Below, piece after piece: positions 11,301 through 22,400 of a DNA stretch of 64,000 nt (positions are counted from its first letter, which is position 1; the number at the start of each line of letters is the position of its first letter). The stretch is from Saprospiraceae bacterium. Its GTDB lineage: Bacteria; Bacteroidota; Bacteroidia; Chitinophagales; Saprospiraceae. The position numbers were made by a program, and so were the translations under genes. The stretch spans positions 186,001-250,000 of the forward strand of contig JADJJU010000001.1 of assembly GCA_016706365.1 (NCBI GenBank), read 5' to 3'. The notes under the pieces were generated by a model that saw nothing but the letters and a program-made list of their open reading frames with translations, was not told the origin of the DNA and did no database searches.

Positions 11301-14300
11301 TCCTGATTCAACAATAATTCCTGATTCTGCAGGATACTCAATGGCATAAATAACAGAAACATTGTCTGCACATAAATCGTATACAACTGGATCTAAACCA
11401 TTTACTATTGCTCCACATTCTCCCGATCCGTTGTCAACTATAATATTTGGGATGCAAGTAATGGAAGGAGGATTGTCATCATTAACATAAATATGAATCT
11501 CACAGATGGTGATATTTCCCATACAATCTTCAGCCTCCCAGACCAGAGTAGTCTTACCAATAGGGAAGAAGTCACCACTTGTTAATCCGGTTTGATCAAC
11601 TTTAGTGATCATAGGCAGTAAATCACAATTGTCTACAGCTATAGGAAGCGAGAAGTTTACAAAATTTCCGCACATCCCAGAATTGCTTTTCACTACGATA
11701 TCTGGTCTTGGGCAATTTAGGAATACCGGCGGAGTTACATCCTGGTTTCCGAATCTTAAGGTGATTGAAGAACTATTGCTACACTCATCAGTTGCTGTAA
11801 ATATCACATCAATATATCTGATATTATTGCAACCATCTACCCAATTATTAGCGTTAAAATTATTTGACCAGAAAATCAAACCTCCACAACCATCGGTAGC
11901 CACAGCCCCTCCCCTGTTATTTAACCAGGACAAGAAGTCATTGTCATTTCCAGCTCCGCCCAATACACATTCCACTACCTGGTTTTCTCCACCAGTTATT
12001 TGTGGCCCGGTAGTATCTGCGATTTGAACATTTGCAAAACAAACTGAAGTGTTCCCTGAATTATCTGTTGCAACGAATTGATATAATCTGCTCTCAGAAG
12101 CGCCGCATTGGCTATTGAAGCTAAATATAGAAGCAGTGAAGCTTACATCAGACCCGCAATTGTCGGAAGGAATAGCAGATTCAATCCATGCCTGAATGAG
12201 CATACCATTGGATGCATCATTGCATTCTATTGTTATATCTGAAGGGCAAATTATTGAAGGTGCCTGAGTATCAGTGATTGTTACAGTAAATGAACAAGTC
12301 CAGTTTTGACCACTCAATGGCTCTGTAATAGTATAAGTCACAACAGATGTTCCTGCTTCAAATGTGTAACCGCTAACATCCAAAGTGCCATTGCTTACGG
12401 TTGCATCAGGATTGAGTACGGACCATGTAACATCGAATGGGCAATTGGATACAGCTAATAAAGGAGTAAGAGATCCTATTGGACTTGTCCAGGTACATTG
12501 ACCATTATCCGTGTTGTTGATGAAAATATTCCCAGGGCAAACAACTACAGGGTCCTGAGTATCAATTACATTGATGAAGAATTCACAAGTAATTGTGTTG
12601 GATGATGGATCACCCGCTGTGTATTCAATGCGGTAAATTCCGGGAGCCAGCAAAGTACCGGGTGCCGGTCCTGCGGTTTGCGTTACAGATATAAGGGCAC
12701 AATTATCAGATGCAATTGGAACACTCCAAATAGTGGAACCTACACAAGCGCCTGGCATAAGGCTGATTGTCAAAGTATCTCCATCCGGGCAATTTACAAA
12801 AGCTGGAATCTGATCATCATCTACTATTATATCATAACTGCAAGTAACCACATTTCCAGACTGATCGATTGCGGTCCAGACCACGGTAGTTGTTCCTGCA
12901 GGGAATCTCGCTCCCTCAAGGGAGTTTGGATTCCCCCAGGCTCCATAATTATGCGTCACACTTACTACTCCACAATTGTCCGTTGCTATGGCATCTAAAC
13001 TATTATCAGGCACCAAGTATCCGCATTCGCCAATTGTATTCATAAAATTAAAAGGAGAACCGGCAGGACAACTGATAACTGGATCCTGATTATCACGGAC
13101 TATGAATACTGCCGAACAGCTAGATGTATTGCCCGCCTCATCCGTCACTGTCAATGTCGTGATATTGATCCCCAATTCAAAAGTGTGCGTGATCACTCTC
13201 GTCGTATATGTTGTCAATAATCCATTCTGATCCAGTACCACAAACTCATATCCTATATTATTATCTATTGTGCAATTATCTGATACCACCGCTCCCAGAT
13301 TTCGGGTTTGCGTATTGGTACAAGTTCCGGGTTCAGCATTTAGATTAGTTGTCACACCGCAGAATAGAGAATTGATCGAAGGTGATTCATCATCCACTAC
13401 TGTGACTGTAAAGCTACATTCTACCGTATTTACTCCATCTGTAAGTGTATAAGTGATTGTACTTGCTCCTATGTTGAATACTGTAGCCGGAACCGCCCCA
13501 TTCCCACTGGCTGTAGTTGCTCCAGTGATCGCATAGGTCAATACCTGATTAGGGCAATTGTCCACTGATAATAGTGGATTCAATTGATTAGTCGCAGATG
13601 TCCAACTACACACTCCATTTGCAGTCCCTATCGTAAACGATGGCTGACATACCAACAAAGGATTGGTTTCATCCACTATTACTATTGTAAAGTTGCAAGT
13701 AGCTGTATTTCCTGCCAAATCTGTCGCCGTGTATTGGATCGAATATGTTCCAGGTACCAATTGTAACCCCTGAACAGGGCCTCCTGTTTGCATTACTGTT
13801 ACTTCACAATTGTCCTGTGCTATCGGGATACTCCAGATCACTCCATTGCCACAATTGGCATCTACTCCTATGGTAAATGTCACATTATTCGGACAGTTTA
13901 CAAAAGTAGGATCCTCATCATCCGTCACGGTGATGCTGATTGAGCAGCTACTCGTATTGCCTGTAGCATCTACGGCTGTCCATACTACTATCGTCGTTCC
14001 TACAGGGAAAGTCGCTCCCTCAAGGGAGTTTGGATTCCCCCAGGCTCCATAATTATGTGTCACACTCACTGCTCCACAATTGTCCGTTGCAGTAGCATCT
14101 AAAGTCGTGCCCGGCACGATATAACCGCATTCGCCGGCTGTATTGCTGAAAGTAAAGGGCGATCCTGCAGCGCAGGTGATAACCGGATTCTCATCTTCAG
14201 TAATCGTTACCGATTGGAGACAAGTGGTAGTATTTCCGGCTTCATCAGTTACCGTCCATTCCACCTGACTTATTCCTACAATAAAAGTGTAGGTGTTATT

Positions 14301-16193
14301 CACTGAGCTAAAGAATCCACTTATGCTATTATCAGGCCCAAATACCCTATAAGTGGTAACTAAATTTGGAGTAGTAGTACAATTATCTGACACCACTGGC
14401 AAGCTTAAAGCTATTTCAGCTGTGCATTGTCCAAGGTCTGTGCTCTGATTAATTGAAGGTGGACATACAATACTTGGTGCTTCCGTATCATTAACTGTCA
14501 CCGTAAAGGAGCAAGTCCAGGTTTGTCCACTCGCCGTTTCAGTTATTGTATATGTAACCGTACTTATACCCAGATTGAAAGTCTCTCCACTAGCATCATC
14601 CATTCCATTTGCAATAGTGGCCCCAACTATATCATATGTAATTGATGCAGGACAATTACTGCCTGCCAATAACGGAGTCAGGCTGCCAGCAGGTGCAGTC
14701 CATGTGCACACTCCAGGATCAGTTTCATTAATTACAACATTACCAGGACAAACAATAACAGGATCTTCTGTATCGATAACTTCTATTACAAAATTACATG
14801 TAGCAGTATTTCCAGCTGCATCTGTTGCAGTGTACTGTATATTATATGTCCCTACTGCAAGAATTGTTCCCTGCAATGGTCCGGACGTTTGACTCACTAT
14901 TACTCCACAATTGTCGGTAGCCAAAGGTCGACTCCAAATAGCACCTCCTTCACAATCCTGACTAAATAATCCTACTGTAAATGTGGTTCCTTCTGCACAA
15001 TTCACAAAAGTAGGATCCTCATCATCCGTCACGGTGATGCTGATTGAGCAGCTACTCGTATTGCCTGTAGCATCTACGGCTGTCCATACTACTATCGTCG
15101 TTCCTACAGGGAAAGTCGCTCCCTCAAGGGAGTTTGGATTACCCCAGGCTCCATAATTATGTGTCACACTCACTACTCCGCAATTGTCCGTTGCAGTAGC
15201 ATCTAAGGCCGTGCCCGGTACGATATAACCACATTCTCCTGCCGTGTTGCTTAAAGTAAAGGGCGATCCTGCGGCGCAGGTGATAACCGGATTCTGGTTG
15301 TCATCCAGTATGAATACTGCCGAAAAGATGGTTGTATTGCCCGCCTCATCCGTCACTGTCAATGACGTGACATTGATCACCAATTCAAAAGTGTGCGTGA
15401 TCACTCTCGTCGTATATGTTGTCAATAATCCATTCTGATCCAGTACCACAAACTCATATCCTATATTATTATCTATTGTGCAATTATCTGATACCACCGC
15501 TCCCAGATTTCGGGTTTGCGTATTGGTACAAGTTCCGGGTTCAGCATTCAGATTAGTTGTCACACCGCAGAATAGAGAATTGATCGAAGGTGATTCATCA
15601 TCCACTACTGTGACTGTAAAGCTACATTCTACCGTATTCACTCCATCTGTTAGTGTATAAGTGATTGTACTTGCTCCTATGTTGAATACTGTAGCCGGAA
15701 CCACCCCGTTTCCACTGGCTGTAGTTGCTCCAGTGATCGCATAGGTCAATAGCTGATTAGGGCAATTGTCCACTGATAATAGTGGATTCAGTTGATTAGT
15801 CGCAGATGTCCAACTGCACACTCCATTTGCAGTCCCTACCGTAAACGATGGCTGACATACCAACAAAGGATTGGTTTCATCCACTATTACTATTGTAAAG
15901 TTGCAAGTAGCTGTATTTCCTGCCAAATCTGTCGCCGTGTATTGGATCGAATATGTTCCAGGTACCAATTGTAACCCCTGAACAGGGCCTCCTGTTTGCA
16001 TTACTGTTACTTCACAATTGTCCTGGGCTATCGGGATGCTCCAGATCACTCCATTGCCACAATTGGCATCTACTCCTATGGTAAATGTCACATTATTCGG
16101 ACAGTTTACAAAAGTAGGATCCTCATCATCCGTCACGGTGATGCTGATTGAGCAGCTACTCGTATTGCCTGTAGCGTCAACTGCTGTCCACAC
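5343..16193 (-). CDS. Giant surface protein, segment 3: HYR repeats, lamin-tail, P-domain, dockerin/cohesin-like part, T9SS tail
   Basis: This 3,616-residue C-terminal frame starts in mid-HYR domain. Many HYR modules of about 80-90 residues follow (DxxxPxIxCPxxI, then a NCG/NCP turn, then YTATDxAGNxxxCxFxIxVxDxxxP). Within them lie a lamin-tail-like domain (GDDYLEITNFGPAAFDISC) and a proprotein-convertase P-domain (FRLSSPTGTQVILFGG ... GIWILEIINQGSLGSGELTGW). Near the end come a dockerin-like motif (DADRSGGINAIDLVEIRKVILG, quoted in part: DADRSGGINAID) and a cohesin-like beta-sandwich (IRGFQFTMNFDPEKMELSEV). The last ~80 residues (LYQNEPNPFKEQTTIRFSLP ... KKMIIMD) are a T9SS sorting domain. 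A terminator hairpin follows at 5272-5307. Confidence 0.85.
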   Translation of the reverse strand: MWTAVDATGNTSSCSISITVTDDEDPTFVNCPNNVTFTIGVDANCGNGVIWSIPIAQDNCEVTVMQTGGPVQGLQLVPGTYSIQYTATDLAGNTATCNFTIVIVDETNPLLVCQPSFTVGTANGVCSWTSATNQLNPLLSVDNCPNQLLTYAITGATTASGNGVVPATVFNIGASTITYTLTDGVNTVECSFTVTVVDDESPSINSLFCGVTTNLNAEPGTCTNTQTRNLGAVVSDNCTIDNNIGYEFVVLDQNGLLTTYTTRVITHTFELVINVTSLTVTDEAGNTTIFSAVFILDDNQNPVITCAAGSPFTLSNTAGECGYIVPGTALDATATDNCGVVSVTHNYGAWGNPNSLEGATFPVGTTIVVWTAVDATGNTSSCSISITVTDDEDPTFVNCAEGTTFTVGLFSQDCEGGAIWSRPLATDNCGVIVSQTSGPLQGTILAVGTYNIQYTATDAAGNTATCNFVIEVIDTEDPVIVCPGNVVINETDPGVCTWTAPAGSLTPLLAGSNCPASITYDIVGATIANGMDDASGETFNLGISTVTYTITETASGQTWTCSFTVTVNDTEAPSIVCPPSINQSTDLGQCTAEIALSLPVVSDNCTTTPNLVTTYRVFGPDNSISGFFSSVNNTYTFIVGISQVEWTVTDEAGNTTTCLQSVTITEDENPVITCAAGSPFTFSNTAGECGYIVPGTTLDATATDNCGAVSVTHNYGAWGNPNSLEGATFPVGTTIVVWTAVDATGNTSSCSISITVTDDEDPTFVNCPNNVTFTIGVDANCGNGVIWSIPIAQDNCEVTVMQTGGPVQGLQLVPGTYSIQYTATDLAGNTATCNFTIVIVDETNPLLVCQPSFTIGTANGVCSWTSATNQLNPLLSVDNCPNQVLTYAITGATTASGNGAVPATVFNIGASTITYTLTDGVNTVECSFTVTVVDDESPSINSLFCGVTTNLNAEPGTCTNTQTRNLGAVVSDNCTIDNNIGYEFVVLDQNGLLTTYTTRVITHTFELGINITTLTVTDEAGNTSSCSAVFIVRDNQDPVISCPAGSPFNFMNTIGECGYLVPDNSLDAIATDNCGVVSVTHNYGAWGNPNSLEGARFPAGTTTVVWTAIDQSGNVVTCSYDIIVDDDQIPAFVNCPDGDTLTISLMPGACVGSTIWSVPIASDNCALISVTQTAGPAPGTLLAPGIYRIEYTAGDPSSNTITCEFFINVIDTQDPVVVCPGNIFINNTDNGQCTWTSPIGSLTPLLAVSNCPFDVTWSVLNPDATVSNGTLDVSGYTFEAGTSVVTYTITEPLSGQNWTCSFTVTITDTQAPSIICPSDITIECNDASNGMLIQAWIESAIPSDNCGSDVSFTASIFSFNSQCGASESRLYQFVATDNSGNTSVCFANVQIADTTGPQITGGENQVVECVLGGAGNDNDFLSWLNNRGGAVATDGCGGLIFWSNNFNANNWVDGCNNIRYIDVIFTATDECSNSSSITLRFGNQDVTPPVFLNCPRPDIVVKSNSGMCGNFVNFSLPIAVDNCDLLPMITKVDQTGLTSGDFFPIGKTTLVWEAEDCMGNITICEIHIYVNDDNPPSITCIPNIIVDNGSGECGAIVNGLDPVVYDLCADNVSVIYAIEYPAESGIIVESGLGSASGSMFNGGVSEVHYRVQDQPLLLITEATHALNSINGGTNPVPGHIQALSGDDYLEITNFGPAAFDISCLAIERISNLGNPLDETFMVPAATILQAGEVLVLHFGSGTDDPANHYFNLPNAIDLNPNEPSGYVISLKARVVDVVALNGFDPEGQGTLAVVSDSDWNGTIPVLSNQGSVQRNRVWDTNSAADWDISNVAYPASIGSYNTKFPPAISNGATTSLQHQTPNQAECSTSVLVMDTDAPTCGSLDHNDYVANGSLPMSIQTGIVNTNLLNILDAFEIGKVSISLQGTYTSLADLTFRLSSPTGTQVILFGGVCPNTSSFNLVLDDRSAHTIGNAPCIWMTDGTIFLPQSPLHVFNGESSNGIWILEIINQGSLGSGELTGWTLNLGHRVPYQQSDVTLNNLPDECYSPFSWTHPEIFDNCSLGGIVTVEYSSNDNILLPVSGPVVAGSQASANFRVGTTFVEYTLSDAVGNTTTCGFTVIVNDISAPVITCPVDMTVQLGSGECSTSVGFLAGLQDNCGGTTFSSVPENGSVFEIGTTSVVVTATDASGNTSTCTFNITVEGIQNPQPLACVGLLNFSLPPGCIAEITPDLCLIGNSYACFDDMEVVLTDENGVILPNSPFVDESNIGQTISVNIFDPATGTTCTSLINVEYKLVPEITCPDDITIACNQDTDPLFTGSVIMQSCVLDAHIIYEDELQEFAECEVNRAIIARTWTVIDRLGNSSSCVQQIFVKSFDLADVNFPSHFDNVDNPAFSCAQVVANPLLTHPDNTGRPDINGLSVTGIHYCESSLNYSDHIYEICGNSYEILRTWRVRSMCLPVEEGVNPVTFVQIIKVLDKTAPVWNCPPDIIVSTDPFTCRATWIAENNIPQITDECSGIFRVQVIKPRAFDRYEVGIHTIKFIATDSCGNKSTCTLNLIVRDDIYPIPVCETVRVVSLGTDCTAKIAAESFDDGSYDNCGIAQMEVARMLPSNCYSPAGSALVFRDSVSFCCEDILASEDQRRVLFRITDEAGNSNTCMVRVEVQDKLLPTLVAPPDITVDCRLTFDLDSTTLSTLFGTVATGNQIRRQIGIANPFIDATQANLCNRNMNYPGNIPAAPAVYLDGEAFDNCYPTGGAAQADCSLGLTSRFNQQVECGVGFIFRTFVVTDASGNSAACTQTITLINQAPFNDYNGPGIVKVGNGHDAGFYRVHRQVRLPNGDLSSSYPDYPLGHFEMSTQLGDAFNAEGIDGKIRGRIRPTLPQYDSRFDIIWPADLEIDVCEEGTSPDELAANPKYIIGSRPYIVREDHCSNIGITYDQWDFDFDAGCNTIIRRWKIIDWCQQESVLDPWIWDQVIKVINTTGPEVQAGPYQFCFQDECETISQIFPLVAYAQDLCSTGEEIRWDWEVYPFNDIDQIITYAGPELRGDSIIVAEVFPVTRHDDEPHVIKFIAEDGCGNKTVHLTTFRINDCKKPTPVCHSGLSADLMPSAAQVTLRADFWDAGSFDNCTIQPDLEFRVERLSSGNGSTLPAERDTIIVFDCDDLGRVDVRLWVGDENNNWDFCETFIYVQNNMGAPCSSVQDIEVAGKIQNALNFENVEFVTLTARNAGNQSFTTATLLDGVFSLDLPAFNTYSIIPFRNDDPINGVTTTDILMIHSHILGNTALESPYKLIAADADRSGGINAIDLVEIRKVILGKTDNFKNNSSWRFVESGYQFITPDKAQAENFPEFSKVSPLLMQVTDENFIAIKVGDVNGNALSNSESFINLDNRSGRVFELLTEDLYLRKGKEYEIAFRGPSMSDIRGFQFTMNFDPEKMELSEVGSEQLQVSDENFGLTRIKSGSITSSWHSVEPVLTNSENGLFKMKYRARKNSRLSDVLGINSDRIRAEAVTHDLQTIPLTLEFEKSTGNSEELYALYQNEPNPFKEQTTIRFSLPEAMDATLKFYDTSGKVIHHISGAFKSGMNEINLLKSDIPAAGVIYYQLEAGDFTAAKKMIIMD
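13103..14193 (-). repeat. 1.1-kb near-identical HYR block, copy 1
   Basis: This block is almost identical to 15311-16400, displaced by 2,208 bp. Within the same region the landmark TACAGGGAAAGTCGCTCCCT recurs at 14001, 15105 and 16209, so the basic period is 1,104 bp (368 codons) and two periods make the larger unit. Confidence 0.8.
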
Positions 16194-16400
16194 TACCGTC
16201 GTCGTTCCTACAGGGAAAGTCGCTCCCTCAAGGGAGTTTGGATTCCCCAGGCTCCATAATTATGTGTCACACTCACTGCTCCACAATTGTCCATTGCAGT
16301 AGCATCTAAGGCCGTGCCCGGTACGATATATCCGCATTCGCCAGCTGTATTGCTAAAAGTAAAGGGCGATCCTGCAGCGCAGGTGATAACCGGATTCTGG
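15311..16400 (-). repeat. 1.1-kb near-identical HYR block, copy 2
   Basis: This is the second copy of the 13103-14193 block. It contains the C4-for-C5 deletion at 16245-16248 that breaks the frame; copy 1 keeps the full run, which is why the deletion is visible by comparison. Confidence 0.8.
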
Positions 16401-19400
16401 TTGTCATTCACAACAATTATTGCAGAGCAACTTGATGAATTCCCCGCCTGATCGGTGATCGTCAGGGTGACTATATTCACTCCTATTTCGTAAGAGTGTG
16501 TTACAATTCTGGTATTATAAGTTGTTAAAGCACCGCTTTCCGCCAAAATTTGTAGTTGATAACTCATATTCAGGGATGAAGTACAATTATCAGAAGCAAA
16601 AGTACCCAGATTACGAGTCTGTGTATTGGTGCAGGTGCCTGCCTGGGTATTCAAATTTGTTGTAATCCCACAAAACGCGCTATTGATTATTGGAGAAACA
16701 TTATCAATTACAGTCACTGTAAAGCTACAATTCACCGTATTCACTCCATCTGTTAATGTATACGCAATTGTATTAATTCCTAAGCCAAGAATTGTTCCGG
16801 CAGGAACTACACCTGCGGCTGGTGCTCCCCCATTGACTGTATGTGTCAATACTAAACCCGGACAATTATCCACATTCAGCAAAGGAGACAAACTATTAGC
16901 TAAACTGCTCCAATTGCAAGAACCGGAATTTGTACCGATGGTAAAACTTGGAGGACAAACCAACAATGGACTACTGTCATCCACAATGGTAATTGAAAAA
17001 TTGCATGTTGCTGTATTTCCAGCTGCATCTGTTGCTGTATATTGAATGTCATATATGCCGGGAGTTAGTTGACTTGCATAAAAAGGTCCTCCAATTGAAG
17101 TTTCAAGTACCGAAATCACTCCACAATTATCATCTGCTAAAGGGATACTCCAGATCACTCCAGTTCCACAATTAGCATCTGTTCCGATAGTAAATCCACT
17201 AGTTGGACAATTTACAAAAAATGGATCTTGAGTATCATCAATAATGATGTCAAATGTTGTTTGACTTGTACACCCGTCCAGCGAAGCCTCAATGGTGACA
17301 GTAGTTGTACCAAAACTATTGCTTGCTGTGAATGCCGGAATGAAAGGATTTAATCCAGTAGTACTTCCATCAGGCAAACCTGCTCCTGCTCCACCTGTCC
17401 AGGAATAAGTAATATTTGGATTGTTTGGAACAGAATTTAGTATAATATTATTTACATCAGCACCCTGACATAATGGACCAATGTCCGGGATATTTCCTAT
17501 TACTAATGCGCCTGAAGATGCAATTGTGACACTTGCAGTGGAGGTACATCCATTTGCATCGGTAACCGTTACAACGTATGTCCCTGCGTCAAGATTGAAG
17601 GCGCTCTCAGTAGTTTGGCTTCCCGCACTTACTGGCCACAGATAAGTATAAGGAGTTGTACCTCCTGTTGCTATGACCATTGCAGATCCGGTACTGGCAC
17701 CATCGCATGAAATGTTTACACTGGATCCAATCGATGATATTAACAAGGTAGGCTCCGTAATATTTACTATGGCTACTGCACTACAATTATTTGCATCTGT
17801 TACAGTTACACTATGTTGACCTGCCGGAAGGTCTGTCGCTATAGCCGTCGTTTGATCTCCTGCACTCGTTGACCATAGATAGGTATATGGACTTGTCCCT
17901 CCCGTTGCAGTCACCGTCGCTGTACCTTCTGCATCTCCAAAACATTCATTATTGCTGCTCGATGTAATCGTAGCTGTAATGCCTGTCGGATCACTTAGTA
18001 ATATTGTGGAAACCGATGTACAGCCATTCATGTCTGTCACTGTCACCAGGTAAGTGCCAGCTGTCATTCCTGTCGCCGTAGCCGTGGTCTGACCATTGCT
18101 CCATAAATAGCTGTATGGACTTGTTCCTCCAGCAGCTGTAACCGTCGCTGTACCCATAGTGTTGCCTTCACAACTTGGATTCGTGCTGGATGTAATCGAA
18201 GAGCTCAATGCAGTTGATGGTTGAGTAATAGTCACCATACTTGTCTCCGTACAACCATTGGCATCAAATACTGTCACTGTGTAAGTACCTGCTGTCAAAT
18301 TTGTCGATGACTGATCGGTCGATCCATTGCTCCACAAATAAGTGTATGGACTGATTCCCCCTCCAGCTGTGACTGTTGCCGCTCCTGTTGCCGCTCCAAA
18401 ACAATTTACCTGATTTATTGCTGATGCTAATGCCGTCACATCTGTCGGTTGAGTGATCGATGCACTTGCTGTAGATGTACATCCATTCGTATCAGTTACT
18501 GTCACTATATAGCTACCCACTCCCAGGTTCGTTGCCGTGGCTGTCGTTTGACTTGCTGCACTCACCGGCCATAGATATGTATAATTTGTCGTTCCTCCCG
18601 TCGCATTCACTGTCGCAGTTCCATTCGTCAATCCATTACAAGTGATATTGGAAGTTTGTATGATTTGAGCTATTAACAAGGTAGGCTCTGTAATATTTAC
18701 TATGGCTACTGCACTACAATTATTTGCATCTGTTACAGTTACACTATGTTGACCTGCCGGAAGGTCTGTCGCTATAGCCGTCGTTTGATCTCCTGCACTC
18801 GTTGACCATAGATAGGTATATGGACTTGTCCCTCCCGTTGCAGTCACCGTCGCTGTACCTTCAGCATCTCCAAAACATTCATTATTGGTACTCGATGTAA
18901 TCGTAGCTGTAATGCCTGTCGGATCACTTAGTAATATTGTGGAAACCGATGTACAGCCATTCATGTCTGTCACTGTCACCAGGTAAGTCCCCGCTGTCAA
19001 TCCTGTCGCTGTAGCCGTGGTCTGACCATTGCTCCACAAATAACTGTATGGGCTTGTTCCACCAGCAGCTGTCACCGTGGCAGTACCCATCGTGTTACCT
19101 TCACAACTTGGATTCGTGCTGGAGGTGATGGAAGATGTTAGCGCAGTAGCTGGTTGCGTGATGGTCACTCCACTTGTCTCTGTACATCCATTTGCATCAA
19201 AAACCGTAACCGTATAGATTCCTGCAATCAAGCCACTTACCGTCTGACTTGTCGATCCATTGCTCCATAAATATGTATATGGACCTACTCCTCCTCCCTG
19301 ATTTACAGTCGCTGTTCCTGTTGCAGCTCCAAAACAATTGACTTGATTAATAACAGTCGCTGCTGCATTTACATCTGTCGGTTGTGTAATCGTAACACTT

Positions 19401-22400
19401 GCAGTTGAGGTACATCCATTCGCATCAGTTACTGTCACTATATAGCTACCCACTCCCAGGTTCGTTGCCGTGGCTGTCGTCTGACTTGCTGCACTCACCG
19501 GCCATAGATATGTATAATTTGTCGTTCCTCCCGTCGCATTCACTGTCGCTGTTCCATTCGTCAACCCATTACAAGTGATATTGGAAGTTTGTATGATTTG
19601 AGCTATTAACAAGGTAGGCTCTGTAATATTTACTATGGCTACTGCACTACAACTATTAGCATCTGTTACAGTCACGCCGTGCTGTCCTGCAGGTAAGTCT
19701 GTCGCTGTAGCCGTTGTTTGATCTCCTGCACTCGTTGACCATAGATAAATGTATGGACTTGTCCCTCCCGTTGCATTCACTGTCGCTGTACCTTCAGCAT
19801 CTCCAAAACATTCATTATTGGTACTCGATGTAATCGTAGCTGTAATGCCTGTCGGATCACTTAGTAATATTGTGGAAACCGATGCACAGCCATTCATGTC
19901 TGTCACTGTCACCAGGTAAGTGCCTGCTGTCATTCCTGTCGCCGTAGCCGTTGTTTGGCCATTGCTCCACAAATAACTGTATGGGCTTGTTCCACCAGCA
20001 GCTGTCACCGTGGCAGTACCCATCGTGTTGCCTTCACAACTTGGATTCGTGCTGGATGTAATCGAAGAGGTCAATGGGGTTGCTGGTTGCGTGATGGTCA
20101 CTCCACTTGTCTCTGTACATCCATTTGCATCAAATACTGTCACCGTATAGCTTCCCGAGATAAGGCCAGTCACTGTCTGATTAGTCGATCCATTGCTCCA
20201 TAAATAAGTATATGGACCTACCCCGCCTCCCGGTGTTACTGTCGCAGTTCCTGTCGCCCCGCCAAAGCAGTTTACCTGATTGATAACTGTTGCAATTGCT
20301 GTCACATCCGCAGGTTGCGTGATCGTCACACTCGCTGTTGAAGTACAAGCATTCGCATCTGTCACTGTCACAATGTAAGTTCCTGTGGCAAGATTTATTG
20401 CAGTTGCTGTCGTCTGACTACCTGCACTCACCGGCCATAGATAGGTATAATTTGTCGTTCCTCCTGTCGCATTGACTGTGGCTGTTCCATTTGTCAACCC
20501 ATTACAAGTGATATTGGAAGTTTGTATGATTTGAGCTATTAACAAGGTAGGCTCCGAAATATTTACTATAGCTACTGCACTACAACTATTAGCATCTGTT
20601 ACAGTCACGCCGTGCTGTCCTGCCGGCAGGTCTGTCGCTATAGCCGTCGTTTGATCTCCTGCACTTGTTGACCATAGATAGGTATATGGACTTGTTCCTC
20701 CTGTTGCAGTCACCGTCGCTGTACCTTCAGCATCTCCAAAACATTCATTATTGGTACTCGCCGTAATCGTAGCTGTAATGCCTGTCGGATCACTCAGCAA
20801 TATTGTGGAAACAGATGTACAACCATTCATATCTGTCACTGTCACCAGGTAAGTGCCTGCCGTCATTCCTGTCGCTGTAGCCGTGGTCTGACCATTGCTC
20901 CACAAATAACTGTATGGGCTTGTTCCACCAGCAGCTGTCACCGTGGCAGTACCCATAGTGTTGCCTTCACAACTTGGATTCGTGCTGGATGTAATCGAAG
21001 AGGTCAATGGGGTTGCTGGTTGGGTAATAGTGACATTCGTAGAGGCTGTGCATCCATTTAAATCTGTTACAGTCAAAACATAATTTCCTGCAACCAAATT
21101 AGTCGCCATTTGGTCAGTCGAACCATTGCTCCATAAAAAAGTAATCAATCCGGTACCACCTGCTGCAGAGGCACTTGCCGAGCCAGTATTCTGACCGAAG
21201 CAATTAACATTAATACTGCCTGTAAGGGTAGCTATCAACTGAGCTGGCTGAGTGATTGTGGCATTGGCAACTGCAGTACATCCATTTTGATCTGTCACAG
21301 TAACAGAATATGCCCCAGGCGCTAATCCTGAAATAGATTGAGTTGTTTCAGCATTACTCCAAAGATATGTAAATATGCCAGATCCACCGCTCGCGTTGGC
21401 AAAGGCGATTCCATTATTTGCACCAAAGCAAGTTACTGAAATGGTTTCAGTCTGTGCAACTAATAAACAATCAAAATTGACAGGTGTAGGAGACATATCA
21501 TTATTTGGATTGCCATCCGGGGTTAAATCCGGATCTGTACCATTGACAGACTCATCCGTAAGAACCAGATCATATGGAGTTCTACCTTCTACGGTAGCCA
21601 TATTATTAAAGGGTCCTGTCCCATCGCAGTCCATTACTCTTATTGTGAGTTGTATCGATTGTTCTTCTCCGACACTCAATGTATTAGTGAGGGGTGCAGG
21701 GCTTGGGTATAAAAGTAAATCAACATCTGTCAAGCCATCATAAGCTGGATTAATAGATAGTCCGGAGGCTGTTAAAGTTACCAGCTCAAATGTGCATGGA
21801 GTGCCGAAGGTTGTACTTAAATCATCTGTAACAGTTATCGAATCAACCTGAACATCTCCATAATTTCGAACTACAAATTCGTAGCTGACATTATAACTTC
21901 CATCTCCATTATTTACAACATCTACAAGGTTTTTAGAAATACCTATTATTGGGTTTAGGTCAAAATCTAAAGGAGTAGGATCATTATTCATTTCTGGACC
22001 CATTCCGTCAGGATCCGGATCATTACCATCCTGTGAATCATCCTCAGTAATCATGCTATTAAAAATTCCTCTTGCTCTTACCTGATTGATGTATGTGCCG
22101 GTCGAAAGAACTCTTACATGAATCTGAACGATGCCAAAACCTCCAATAGGTAATGTATTTCCTGTTGCACTTAAGACTTCAATATTTGTATTACCATTAA
22201 ATGAACTATTCAAAATGAATGAACTGCTATTGACTCCAATCAAGGTAAAATTACCCGCACCAAATGTCGCTACCAAATCTTCTGTCAATGTTACATTGTT
22301 CAAAGGCACATTTCCGAAATTCTGTATAAGAATAGAATATGTAGCATTGGCTGTACCATCAAAATTATTGACTAAAGAAGTTACATTTTTTGATACTCCA

